A stretch of DNA of 64,000 nucleotides from Peromyscus leucopus (taxonomy: Eukaryota; Chordata; Mammalia; Rodentia; Cricetidae): NCBI RefSeq assembly GCF_004664715.2, contig NC_051065.1:152980826-153044825 (forward strand). Reading direction: 5' to 3'. Each line of letters opens with the position of its first letter. Position 1 is the first letter of the stretch. Below the pieces are notes generated by a model, which saw only the letters and a list, made by a program, of their open reading frames with translations, searched no databases and was not told the origin of the DNA. Below are positions 44,836 to 56,118 of the stretch, in pieces. Both the position numbers and the translations under genes were made by a program.

Positions 44836-45920
44836 AGGGGTTATTGGTCTATTTACATAGTTTATCTGGTCTTGATTTAATTTTGGTATGTGGTATTTAT
44901 CGAGAAAATTGTCCATTTCTTCCAGATTTTCCAATTTTGTGGAGTACAGGTTTTTGAAATATGACTTGATGATTCTCTGGATTTCCTTGTTTGTTGTTAT
45001 GTCACCCTTTTCATTTCTGATTTTGTTAATTTGGGTGCTCCCTCTTTGCCTTTTGGTTAATTTGGCTAGGGGTTTGTCTATCTTGTTGATTTTTTTCAAA
45101 GAACCAACTCTTTGTTTCATTGATTTTTTTGTATTGTTCTCTTGTTTTCTATTTCGTTGATTTCAGCCCTCAATTTTATTATTTCCTGGCGTCTATTTAT
45201 CCTGAGTGAGTTTATTTCTTTTTGTTCTAGAGCTTTCAGTTGTGCTGTTAACTCATTGGTATCGGATTGCTCCATTTTCTTTATGTGTGCATTTAGAGCT
45301 ATGAATTTTCCTCTTAGCACTGCTTTCATAGTGTCCCATAAGTTTGGGTATGTTGTACTTTCATTTTCATTGAATTCTAGGAAATTTTTAATTTCTTTCT
45401 TTATTTCTTCCTTGGTCCATTGATATTTCAGGTGGGCATTATTCAATTTCCATGAGATTGTAGGCTTTCTATAGTTTCTGTTGTTGTTGAAATCTAACTT
45501 TAAGGCATGGTGGTCCAATAAGATACAGGAGGTTATTCTAATGTTTTTGTATCTGTTGAGATTTGCTTTGTGATCAAGCATGTGGTCAATTTTTGAGAAG
45601 GTTCCATGGGGTGCTGAGAAGAAGGTATATTCTTTTGTGTTAGGGTGGAATATTCTGTAGATATCTATTAAGTCCATTTGAGTCATAACATCTGTTAGGT
45701 CCTTTATTTCCTTGTTAAGTTTCAGTCTGGTAGATCTGTCTTTTGGTGAGAGTGGTGTATTGAAATCTCCCACTACTAGTGTGTGGGGTTTGATGTGAGA
45801 TTTAAGTTTTAGTAATGTTTCTTTTATAAATGTGGGTGCCCTTGTATTTGGGACACAAATGTTCAGAATTGAGACTTCATCTTGGTGGATTTTTTTTGGT
45901 GATAAATATGTAATGTCCAT
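44836..45920 (-). pseudogene. L1-A ORF2 endonuclease and EN-RT linker part
   Basis: Contains [14 protein letters not shown] and a changed LDHHALKL in place of the SDHH of the full-length copy, so the endonuclease active site appears altered. Several stops and shifts are present. Confidence 0.85.
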
Positions 45921-46257
45921 CCTGATCTCTTTTGATTGATTTTAATTTGAAGTCTCTTTTATTAGATATTAGGATAGCTACACCAACTATCACTTGCTTC
46001 TTAAGCCCACTTGAGTGGAAAGCCTTTTCCCAGCTCTTTACTCTGAGGTAGTGTCTGTCTTTGAAATTTAGGTGTGTTTCTTGTATGCAGCAGAAGGATG
46101 GATCCTGTTTTCGTATCCATTCTGTTAGCCTGTGTCTTTTTATAGGTGAGTTGAGGCCATTGATATTGATGGATATTAATGACCAGTGATTGTTAAATCC
46201 TGTTATTTTTTTGTGATAGTGTTGTGTTTCCCTTCTTTGGTATTTGTTGGTGTGGGA

Positions 46258-46632
46258 TTATCTATTGCCTGAGTTTTCATGGGTGTGTTTAACTTCATTA
46301 GGTTGAATTTTTCCTTTTAGTGCTTTCTGTAGGGCTGGATTTGTAGATAGGTATTGTTTAAATCTGGTTTTATCATGGAATATTTTGTTTACTCCACATA
46401 TGATGATTGAGAGTTTTGCTGGGTATAATAGTCTGGGTTGGCATCCGTGGTCTCTTAGTGTCTGCATAACATTTGTCCAGGACCTTCTAGCTTTCATAGT
46501 CTTTACTGAGAAATCTGGTGTTAGTCTGATGGGTCTGCCTTTATATGTTACTTGGTCTTTTTCCTTTGCAGCTCTTAATATTTTTTCTTTGTTCTGTATA
46601 TTTAGTGTTTTGATAATTATGTGGTGAGGGGG

Positions 46633-46664
<32 letters not shown>

Positions 46665-47305
46665 ATCCAGTCTATTCAGTGTTCTGTAAGCTTCTTGTAT
46701 CTTCATAGGTATTTCTTTCTTTAGGTTAGGAAAGTTTTCTTCTGTGATTTTGTTGAATATATTTTCTGTGCCTTTGAGTTGGTATTCTTCTCCTTCTTCT
46801 ATCCCTATTTTTTCATGGTGTCCCAAATTTCTTGGATGTTTTGTGTTACAACTTTTTTTTGACTTTAGTGTTTTATTTGACTGATGAATCTGTTTTCTCT
46901 ATTGTGTCTTCAACCTCAAAGATTCTCTGTTCCATCTCTTGTATTTGGTTGGTTATGCCTGCATCTGTAGTTCTGTTTGTTTAGTCAGGATTTCTATTTC
47001 CAGCATTCCCTCAGCATGTGTTTTTTTTATTGTCTCAATTTCAATTTTCAAATTTTGAACTGTTTCCTTCATCTGTTTAATTACTTTTTCTTGGCTTTCT
47101 TTGATTTCTTCCAATTTTTTTTGTTTGTATTTTCTTCTATTTCTTTAAGGGAATTTATTTCCTCTTTAAGGGAGTTTTTCATTTCCTCTTTAAGGGCCTC
47201 TATCATCTTCTTAAAGTCATTTTTAGGATTGATTTCTTCTGTTTCTTCTGCCTTGGTATGTTCAGCTCTTGCAGGTGTAGAATCGCTAGGTTCTGATGTT
47301 GTCAT
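46258..47305 (-). pseudogene. L1-A ORF1 remnant
   Basis: Starts MTTSEPSDSTPARAEH, has about two LKEExKNS units, then a frameshifted coiled coil. The RNA-binding part (EEGEEYQLKGTENIFNKI; SWTNVMQTLRDHGCQPRLLYPAKLSI) is interrupted by an A-run expansion at 46634-46663. Confidence 0.85.
46634..46663. repeat. poly-T (poly-A in L1 sense) expansion inside ORF1
   Basis: About 30 T residues where the full-length copy has about 10 (56472-56481). Confidence 0.95.
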
Positions 47306-47762
47306 ATAGGTCTTTATGTTGTTGCCTGTATTTTTTGCACTGGCGTCTATTCATCTCTTCCTCCTCTTGGTGCAGATGGTGTCTGTGTCTGAAGGTGCCT
47401 CTCTTGTTCTAATTGATAGTCTTGGTCCACTAGGGGTTCTTGGTTGAATCAGTGTTGTTGGGCCCTGTTTCTCCGGGAGCAGCTGTTCCCAGCTGGTGTA
47501 TGGTGGACTTATGATTCCGGTGATCTTGTTCGCTGGCTGGGTGGTGCCTTCTTTTGTGTTCTCAGGTCGAGTTTTGCTCGTTCGTCAACTCCTTAGCTGA
47601 TCTTGTTTCCTCAGGCTGCAGACCGTAGGATTCTGAATCCTTTCCTGAACTGATCTCAGCTGAGGAGGTTGTTTAGTAGGGCAATCTCACCAGCACCTCC
47701 AAGTTGTTGGGTTTCGAAGGATGGGCAGCTGGGCCCTGGGTTGGACTCCAGTCTCACTATTT

Positions 47763-48480
47763 GGATGAAAGAGAAATATGTTCTATGAACTCCTATGCTA
47801 AGATATTCTCCAGATGGATGAAATCTGGAATATAAAACATAAATCCATAAAAGACCTAGAAGAACAATTGAATTAATATTCTTATAATCTTAGTGAAGGA
47901 AAGGTTTTTTGCAACCATGATAACAAAGACAAAAGTAATGAGGAAAAAGATTAAAATTCAACACTCTCTTTGGCCAACACCACTAAATGAAGACAAAACT
48001 GGGGGGAAAAACCCCTAGTAACAGATACCATGAAAGTCAATAAGACAAAGAAACAATATGTTAATAGAAATATGGCCAACAACAGCAACACACACCAAAA
48101 GCAAATAAGTAAAAATGTCAAGACTCACTATTCACTAAAGAAAAGGTCCAACTGAAACAAAAGTTCTACCCAAGTACTTAATGGCAACTGTAAAGGGAAT
48201 AGGGAAACTTACATTTTTATCCATGTGTAAATTGAGACAATTATTCTTGCTGTGTGAAATGCCCTAGGGAAGAATTTAGCCATAGCTCCAAAAGACAGAA
48301 TCCATTGAAATACACTGCAAGGAGACTGTGGACATGTTTCTAGAGGGAACTGTGCAGACGAGAGGGGGTGGGAGTCCTTTATAATAGTTGGGGGAGGGGT
48401 TTCTTGGTCTTAAAATACTGCTCTCAATTATTTTCAGTTATACATTCTTGCTGGGTGTTTAAGACCAGGTATGCAGCCCC
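47763..48480. other. A-rich sequence, possibly old L1
   Basis: Text such as 'gtctaataacagataccatg'-like and 'agacaattattcttgctgtg' is AT-rich and unassigned. L1-A inserted at its left edge. Confidence 0.3.
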
Positions 48481-48499
48481 AAGTGAAGTTTTATTTTCC

Positions 48500-48542
48500 C
48501 TTTTCTTTTTTCTTTTTTCTTTTTTCTTTTTTTTTTTTTTTT
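48500..48542. repeat. (CTTTTTT)n / poly-T tract
   Basis: T-rich tract with regular C interruptions. Confidence 0.9.
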
Positions 48543-49089
48543 AAGGTTTTCATCAAAATGTTTATTACAAGAAGTTGCTTGAAGAGGTTCTGTATGAATC
48601 AGTCGCATTGTTTCTTAATGGCACTGTATAAAGGCAGACAGACAGGTCTATTCATCTTTACATTTGAGTTCTGAAACACCCCTGTAACCACTCTCTTAAT
48701 TTTCCAGATTTGTTTATATTATTATCTTTTATATTAACTAAAACATCTCCGTGTTGCATCTCTAGCTAGATATTTCCATTTAATGCTCTGTTCTTATCTC
48801 GTTCTCATCTTATTTATAACCAAAGCACAGGAAGTCTACTTCCTGTTTATTATTCTGAGCCTTTGTTTCTGTATCACAGTTCTCAAGTGAGATGTCTTGG
48901 ATTAATCTTCAAAAGCCTTCCCATTCTCGTGCACAGTCAGTTTAAAGTCCTGCTGAAGGTTCATTGATTGGCTGCTCTGTCCCTTTGTGTTTTCTTCTTT
49001 GATTCCTGCTCCCAAACCCTGGTGACTGCCTAATTATACTTTCTGGGCTTTTGAGTTCTATAGACATCTAACTTAAACATGGCCATATA

Positions 49090-49090
<1 letters not shown>
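48543..49090. other. unclassified
   Basis: No ORF or SINE recognised. Confidence 0.3.

Positions 49091-49148
<58 letters not shown>
49091..49148. repeat. (TCTA)n microsatellite
   Basis: About 14 TATC units without interruption. Confidence 0.97.
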
Positions 49149-49455
49149 AATTAAACAATGTACATCTATGTAGCCCCAGCTGGCTTGGAACTCATGTAAT
49201 CTAGCTGACTTCACATTCACAGTCTCCTGCCTCAATTTTCTAAGGGCTGGAACCACAGGCATGCACGCAGCATAGTTAGCTATTTATCTTTTTGTGCCTG
49301 TGTTAATCCACTCAACAATGTAGCATCTGTATTGTAGCATGCGAAAGAATTCCTTTAATTAGGGCTAGATATGTACTAACTTTCTAATTTCAATGACTAC
49401 ATGCTCATCAATGAACATAAATTTTGTAAATTATTGCTCTTTGTTTTACCTTGTT

Positions 49456-49582
49456 TCATTTTTTTTTTTTTTGAGACAAAGTTTCTCTGTGTGGCCCTGG
49501 CTGTCCTGGAACTCACAGAGATTCCCCTGCCTCTACCTCCTGAGTGCTGGGATTAAAGGCATGCACTACCATGCCTGGCTTT
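49456..49582 (-). mobile_element. B1 SINE, shortened
   Basis: Reverse B1 from GAGACAAAGTTTCTCTGTGT to 'tgcactaccatgcctggc', lacking the central 'gtagaccaggctgg' block. Confidence 0.87.
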
Positions 49583-49755
49583 ATTTAAATGTTTTTTGTC
49601 TGTATGTGTGTGGGTGTGATGTGCCACAGTGTGTGCATGTGGAGGTCAGAGGACAACCTGCAGGAGTCTTTCCTGCTATGCAGATTCTGGGACTTGAGCC
49701 CAAGTCATGAGGCTGGAAGCAAGTGCCTTAACCCACTGAGCCACCTTGCTATGTC
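49583..49755 (-). mobile_element. B3-type SINE
   Basis: Reverse B3: 'gtgtgcatgtggaggtcag', GACAACCTGCAGGAGTC, 'ccttaacccactgagccacc'. Confidence 0.8.
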
Positions 49756-50230
49756 ACAGAGTTTGAGACCCCTAGGAAAAGGCCACAGACTCAATCTGGA
49801 TTATAATTAGTTAAATTCACTAAAACTGCTAGCAGGATAACAATCTTTGAGCCAAACTTGAGACTGCCATGAGAAGGGGGCATTTTTAAAGGTGAAAACC
49901 TCAAGAAGACCTTAAAGTCTCTGCATAAGCAAGGTGAGAGCTGTTCTGCTCTGCCAAGGTTAAGTAGTCAAGGCAACCTCAAAACAACCCTTGAATGTCT
50001 GCATAAGCAGGGTACAGAAGCCAAAAGAGCAGTTAGTCATATTGTACCAAGGCAGATGGTCACAGCTGTTCATTTTTGTGTGGTGGTCACTGAGTCAGGG
50101 TTATCTGGAACTTATCATCCAGGGGCTGGAGTCAGAGACAAATGGCTAGTGGGGACCAAGAGGGATGCCTAGCACAAAATGGAGTCTTTTTTAGCCACCA
50201 CAGCTGGCCCTATTTATGCTTTTAATTTAC
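49756..50230. other. unclassified, with an internal near-repeat
   Basis: 'ctctgcataagcaaggt' (49919) and 'gtctgcataagcagggta' (49997) with related surroundings suggest an old local duplication. No ORF. Confidence 0.35.
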
Positions 50231-50356
50231 TTTTTCTTTTCTTTTCTTTTCTTTTCTTTTCTTTTTTCTTTTCCCTTCCTTCCCTCCCTCCCTCCCTCCC
50301 TCCCTCCCTCCCTCCCTCCCTTCCTTCCTTCCTTCCTTCCTTCCTTCCTTCTTTTT
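50231..50356. repeat. (TTTTC)n(CCCT)n(TTCC)n pyrimidine tract
   Basis: About 125 bp, nearly all pyrimidine, in three successive repeat types. Confidence 0.97.
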
Positions 50357-50459
50357 CATAGGGCCTTGCTATGTACCTGAGGCTGGCTTTGAACTCATGA
50401 CCCTCTTGCCTCAGCTTTCTAAGTGTTGGGATTGTAGATGTGTACCACCATACCCAGCA
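50357..50459 (-). mobile_element. old B1-like fragment
   Basis: 'ggccttgctatgtacctgag', 'ggctttgaactcatgaccc', 'aagtgttgggattgtag'. Strongly diverged reverse B1/7SL-type text. Confidence 0.55.
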
Positions 50460-51349
50460 TATTTAAATAATTTTCACATAAATATTTTATATTTAAATGA
50501 ATGTTGTCAACTTATTATTTTAAGTGCTCAGGGACTTTAGCTTTCCTTTTATTAGTATGCTTTTACTCAAGACTTCATATGTGTGCTTTGAAATTTGCCT
50601 TGTTTTGTTTTCTTGTGAGACTCTCTGGTGGTCTCAATTTGGGGACTCTCTTTTCTAAGCACGTGAAACATATGTGAGTGAGTGATAAAGGAATACCACC
50701 AACCAAGGCCAACGCTGGTGTCGGTGTCTTGAGTTGAAGAGGGCTCCAGGGTTGAGTGGTCTGAACTTGAACCCTAAACCTAATAGAAGACAGACTTCTG
50801 GTTTTTGAATCCTCAGGTTCTCAGACAAGCCTTTGTTTCCTCCACTCACAGTGCAGGCAGACAGACAAACCTCAGCGTCAGTCCCTAATTCAGACAGATG
50901 GCTTTTCCCTTTAATCTACCAGATCATGCATGGGATGATGCTAACTTTATGGGACTTTCTGTGTTTCATCTCTCGACTTTGAAAGGTTTCAAAACGTAAT
51001 TTCCTTTTTGTAAGTGTACATTAAGTCCCAAGACCTGGGTGTGGGTTCCTCAGACTGGCCAAACAATCATTGTTGAGGTTAGATGTTTACATGGTGAGAT
51101 AAAGCTCCCAAATCTGCCCAAGGGTTGTGAGCTCTAAGGAACATGCAAGAATAGAATTGCTGGAGCCTTGACATAATTGACAGATTTGGAGACTGAAGTC
51201 AGGCAGAGACAAGCAGAACTAAGAGATGAAGGTTCTTATTATGTTATTTGAATTGTGGATCCTCCTGGGCTGGAAGCCACTTCTATCTTAGATTTTTTTC
51301 CAGCTATGTGAGCCAATCAATCCCCACCTCTTTTTCATTACACTGTTAT
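50460..51349. other. unclassified
   Basis: Nothing recognised. A 64-codon minus ORF at 50655-50849 has no domain. Confidence 0.3.
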
Positions 51350-51713
51350 ATTAGCTACCTTCTTGTTGTGATGACCAAATACCAGAGCAACATAAGGAAA
51401 AGAAGGTTTTATTTTGGCTTGCAGTTCAATGAAATTCAGTCTATCATGGCACGGGGGTTACTGCTGCAGGTCCACGAGGCAGCTGGTCACATGGGCTCAG
51501 CAGCCAGGAAGCTGGGACAGAAAGCAAACAAGAAGTGGGAGGGAGGAAGGAAAGAAGGAAGGAAAGAAAGAAACAAGCTGTGCCCGGTTTCTCAGTTTAC
51601 TTCCTGTTGCCTGCGGATCAAGATGTAGGACTGTCAGCTCCTTCCCCAGCACCATGTCTGCCTGCATGCCATCATTCCTTCCAGGATGATAATGGACTAA
51701 ACTGTAGCAGGAT

Positions 51714-51717
<4 letters not shown>
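51350..51717 (+). mobile_element. L1 3'-end fragment, target of the full-length L1
   Basis: 'gtgatgaccaaataccagag' and 'ctccttccccagcaccatg' match the family seen at 62640-63050. It includes a (GAAG)n tract (51544-51575). Confidence 0.6.
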
Positions 51718-51756
<39 letters not shown>

Positions 51757-51757
<1 letters not shown>

Positions 51758-52279
51758 TGATATATATTTTTTATTTTACAATACCATTCAGTTCTACATA
51801 TCAGCCATGGGTTCCCCTATTCTCCCCCCTCCCACGCCCTCCCCATACCCCCAGCCCACCCTCCATTCCCACCTCCTCCAGGACAAGTCCTCCCCCGAGG
51901 ACTGTGATCAACCTGGTAGACTCAGTCCAGGGAGGTCCAGTCCCTTCCTCCCAGACTAAGCCAAGTGTCCCTGCATAAGTTCCTGGTTTCAAACAGCCAA
52001 TTCATGCAATGAGCACAGGACTTGGTCCCACTGCCTAGATGCCTCCCAAACTGATCAAGCCAATCAACTGTCTCACCTATTCAGAGGGCCTGATCCAGCT
52101 GGGAGCCCTCAGCCTTTGGTTCATAGTTCATGTGTTTCCATTCATTTGGCTATTTTTTTTCAATATATATATAGCCTTTATGGATCTATGGGTTGTGGTC
52201 TGATTGTTCTTTATTTTATATCTAGAATCCACTTATGAGTGAGTACATACCATGACTGTCTTTCTGGGTTTGGGTTACC
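51757..52279 (-). other. L1-C 3' UTR with G-rich tract
   Basis: On the sense strand a G-rich polypurine stretch (C-rich on plus, about 51815-51880) near the 3' end, as in other L1s, where such tracts can form G-quadruplexes. It lacks about 55 bp present in L1-B (43561-43620 region). Confidence 0.8.
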
Positions 52280-55200
52280 TCACTCAGGATGATTTTTTTC
52301 TAGTTCCATCCATTTGCCTGCAAATTTCATGCTTTCATTGTTTTTCTCTGCTGAGTAGTACTCCATTGTGTATATGTACCACATTTTTTTCATCCATTCT
52401 TCCGATGATGGGCATCTAGGTTGTTTCCAGGTTCTGGCTATTACAAATAGTGCTGCTATGAACATAGCTGAGCATGTATCTTTATGGTATGTATCAGCAT
52501 TCTTTGGGTATATGCCCAAGAGTGGTATGGCCGGGTCTTGAGGTAGTTCGATTCCTAATTTTCTGAGAAACCGCCATACTCATTTCCACAGTGGTTGTAC
52601 AAGTTTACATTCCCACCAACAGTGGAGGAGTGTTCCCTTTGCTCCACATCCTCTCCAACATTGGTTGTCATTGGTGTTTTTGATCTTAGCCATTCTAACA
52701 GGTGTAAGGTGGTATCTCAGAGTCGTTTTGATTTGCATTTCTCTGATGATTAAGGATGTTGAGCATTTCTTTAAATGTCTTTCAGCCATTTGTAGTTCTT
52801 GTTTTGTGAATTCTCTGTTTAGCTCTTTAGCCCATTTTTTAATTGGACTGTTCAGTGCTTTGATGTCTAGTTTCTTGAGTTCTTTATATATTGTGGAGAT
52901 CAATCCTCTGTCAGATGTGGGGTTGGTGAAGATCTTTTCCCAATCTGTTGGCTGTCTTTTTGTATTATTGACTGTGTCTTGTGTCCTGCAAAAGCTTCTC
53001 AGTTTTGAGAGGTCCCATTTATTAATGGTTGTGCTCAGGGTCTGTGCTGTCGGTGTTTTATTTAGGAAATGGTCTCCAGTGCCAATGCGTTCAAGAGTGC
53101 TTCCTATTTTCTTTTCTATTAAGTTTAGTGTAACTGGATTTATGTTTAGGTCTTTGATCCACTTGGACTTGAGTTTTGTGCATGGTGACAGATATGGATC
53201 TATTTGTAATCTTTTACATATTGACATCCAGTTATGCCAGCACCATTTGTTGAAGATACTTTCTTTTTTCCATTGTATAGTTTTGGCTCCTTTGTCAAAA
53301 ACCAGGTGTTCATATGTGCATGGATTAATGTCAGGGTCTTCAATTCGATTCCATTGGTCTGTATGTCGGTTTTTATACCAGTACCAAGCTGTTTTTATTA
53401 CTATAGCTCTATAGTAGAGTTTGAGGTCCGGGATGGTGATGCCTCCAAGGGTTGCTTTATCGTATAGGATTCTTTTAGCTATCCTGGGTCTTTTGTTTTT
53501 CCATATAAAGTTGAGTATTTTTCTTTCCAAGTCTGTGAAGAATTGTGTTGGGATTTTGATGGGGATTGCATTGAATCTGTAGATTGCTTTTGGTAAGATT
53601 GCCATTTTTACTATGTTAATCCTACCTACCCATGAGCATGGGAGATCCTTCCATTTTCTGATATCTTCTTCAATTTCTTTCTTTAGGGATTTAAAGTTCT
53701 TATCAAAAAGGTCTTTCACTTGTTTAGTTAGTGTTATCCCAAGGTATTTTATATTATTTGTGGCTATTGTAAAGGGTGATGTTTCTCTGACTTCTTTCTC
53801 AGCCCTTTTATCATTTGTGTATAGGAGGGCTACTGATTTTTTTGAGTTGATCTTGTATCCTGCCACTTTACTGAAGGAGTTTATCAGCTGTAGAAGTTCC
53901 CTGGTAGAGTTTTTGGGTCACTTATGTATACTATCATATCATCTGCAAATAGTGAAAGTTTGACTTCTTCCTTGCCAATTTGTATCCCTTTGATCTCCTT
54001 TTGTTGTCTTATTGCTCTAGCTAGAACTTCTAGTACTATATTGAATAAATATGGGGAGAGTGGACAGCCTTGTCTTGTTCCTGAATTTAGTGGTATCGCT
54101 TTGAGTTTCTCTCCATTTAATTTGATGTTTGCTGTTGGCTTGCTATAAATTGCTTTTATTATGTTTAGGAATGTTCCTTGTATTCCTATTCTTTCTAAGA
54201 CCTTTATCATGAAGGGGTGTTGGATTTTGTCAAAGGCTTTTTCAGCATCTAGGGAGATGATCATGTGGTTTTTTTCTTTCAGTTTGTTTATATGGTGTAT
54301 TACATTGACTGATTTCCGTATGTTGAACCATCCTTGCATCCCTGGGATGAATCCTACTTGGTCGTGATGGATGATTGTTTTGACGTATTCTTGGATTCGG
54401 TTTGCCAATATTTTGTTGAGTATTTTTGCATCAATGTTCATGAGGGAGATTGGTCTGTAGTTCTCTTTCTTTGTTGCATCTTTGTGTGGTTTGGGTATCA
54501 GGGTAATTGTAGCCTCATAAAAAGAGTTTGGTAGTGTTCCTTCTGTTTCTATTGTGTGGAACACTTTGAAGAGGATTGGTATTAGTTCTTCTTTGAAAGT
54601 CTGGTAGAATTCTGCACTGAAACCATCTGGTCCTGGGCTTTTTTTTGTTGGGAGACTTTTGATGACTGTTTCTATTTCTTTAGGGGTTATTGGTCTATTT
54701 AAATGGTTTATCTGGTCTTGATTTAATTTTGGTATTTGGTATTTATCCAGAAAATTGTCCATTTCTTCCTGGTTTTCCATTTTTGTGGAGTACAGGTTTT
54801 TGAAGTATGATCTGATGATTCTCTGGATTTCCTCATTGTCTGTTGTTATGTCTCCCTTTTCATTTCTGATTTTGTGAATTTGGGTGCTCTCTCTTTGCCT
54901 TTTGGTTAATTTGGCTAGTGGTTTGTCTATCTTGTTGATTTTTTCAAAGAACCAACTCTTTGTTTCATTGATTTTTTGTATTGTTCTCTTGTTTTCTATT
55001 TCGTTGATTTCAGTCCTCAATTTGATTATTTCCTGGCGTCTATTTCTCCTGGGTGAGTTTGTTTCTTTTTGTTCTAGAGTTTTCAGTTGTGCTGTTAATT
55101 CATTGGTATGGGATTGCTCCATCTTCTTTATGTGTGCATTTAGAGCTATGAATTTTCCTCTTAGCACTGCTTTCATAGTGTCCCATAAGTTTGGGTATGT

Positions 55201-56118
55201 TGTACTTTCATTTTCATTGAATTCTAGGAACTCTTTAATTTCTGTTTTTATTTCTTCCTTGACCCATTGATGTTTCAGGTGGGCATTATTCAGTTTCCAT
55301 GAGTTTGTGGGTTTTCTATAATTTTTGTTGTTATTGAGTTCTAACTTTAAGGCATGGTGGTCTGATAAGATACAGGAGGTTATTCCAATTTTTTTGTATC
55401 TGTTGAGATTTGTTTTGTGTCCAAGCATGTGGTCAATTTTTGAGAAGGTTCCATGGGGTGCTGAGAAGAAGGTATATTCTTTTGTGTTAGGATGGAATAT
55501 TCTGTAGATATCTATTAAGTCCATTTGAGTCATAACATCTGTTAGGTCCTTTATTTCCTTGTTAAGTTTCAGTCTGGTAGATCTATCTTTTGGTGAGAGT
55601 GGTGTGTTAAAATCTCCCACTACTAATGTGTGGGGTTTGATGTGCGTTTTAAACTTTAGTAGGGTTTCTTTTATGAATGTGGGTGCTTTTGTATTTGGAG
55701 CATAAATGTTTAGAATCGAGACTTCATCTTGGTGGATTTTTCCCGTGATGAATATGTAATGTCCATCCTGGTCTCTTTTGATTGATTTTAGTTTGAAGTC
55801 TATTTTATTAGATATTAGGATAGCTACACCAGCTTGTTTCTTAGGTCCATTTGCTTGGAAAACCTTTTCCCAGCCCTTTACTCGGAGGTAGTGTCTGTCT
55901 TTGGAGTTAAGGTGTGTTTCTTGTATGCAGCATATGGATGGGTCCTGTTTTCTTATCCATTCTGTTAACCTGTGTCTTTTTATAGGTGAGTTGAGACCAT
56001 TGATATTGATGGATATTAATGACCAGTGATTGTTAATTCCTGTTATTTTTTTGGTTGTGTTGTGTTGTCCTTCTGTGGTGTATGTTGGTGTAGGATTATC
56101 TATTGCTTGATTTTTCAT
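52280..56118 (-). pseudogene. L1-C ORF2: endonuclease-reverse transcriptase, lightly broken
   Basis: ORF2p nicks target DNA and reverse transcribes L1 RNA at the nick. ATG at 56116-56118. The endonuclease domain has ININGLNS (37-44), QETHL (66-70), GDFN (168-171) and SDHH (252-255), the expected active-site motifs. The RT has FADD near 724-727. At about 53911-53917 the G4 run of copy A is G3, so the frame shifts after YISDP. The next part continues in the other frame (52580-53866) to the Cys-rich [18 protein letters not shown]. There LVQPLWK is followed by TGA at 52580-52582, after which the same frame stays open for 99 codons to a stop at 52280. That TGA is also in L1-B. About 1,180 codons precede it, near 1,279 in total, the usual length of mammalian ORF2. 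Confidence 0.93.

Larger units (their letters stand above)
41659..47748 (-). mobile_element. L1 insertion A, truncated at both ends, with target duplication
   Basis: Flanked by a perfect 14-bp duplication, CAGTCTCACTATTT, at 41645-41658 and 47749-47762. In L1 sense it runs from the non-monomer 5' UTR (47748) through ORF1 and the EN and RT parts of ORF2, but stops in ORF2 after the RT region, at the equivalent of about 53380 in the full-length copy. There is no 3' UTR or poly-A at its own 3' end (41659). It contains a B1 (42702-42888) and a second L1 (43158-44819). Without these it is about 4.2 kb. All reading frames are broken. Confidence 0.85.

Noticed and set aside
41659..47748. idea that L1-A and L1-C are a segmental duplication
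   Set aside because: They have different flanks, different target duplications, different endpoints and different ORF1 repeat numbers.
52665..53414. 249-aa plus ORF
   Set aside because: Antisense of conserved L1 ORF2. Long antisense frames are expected there.
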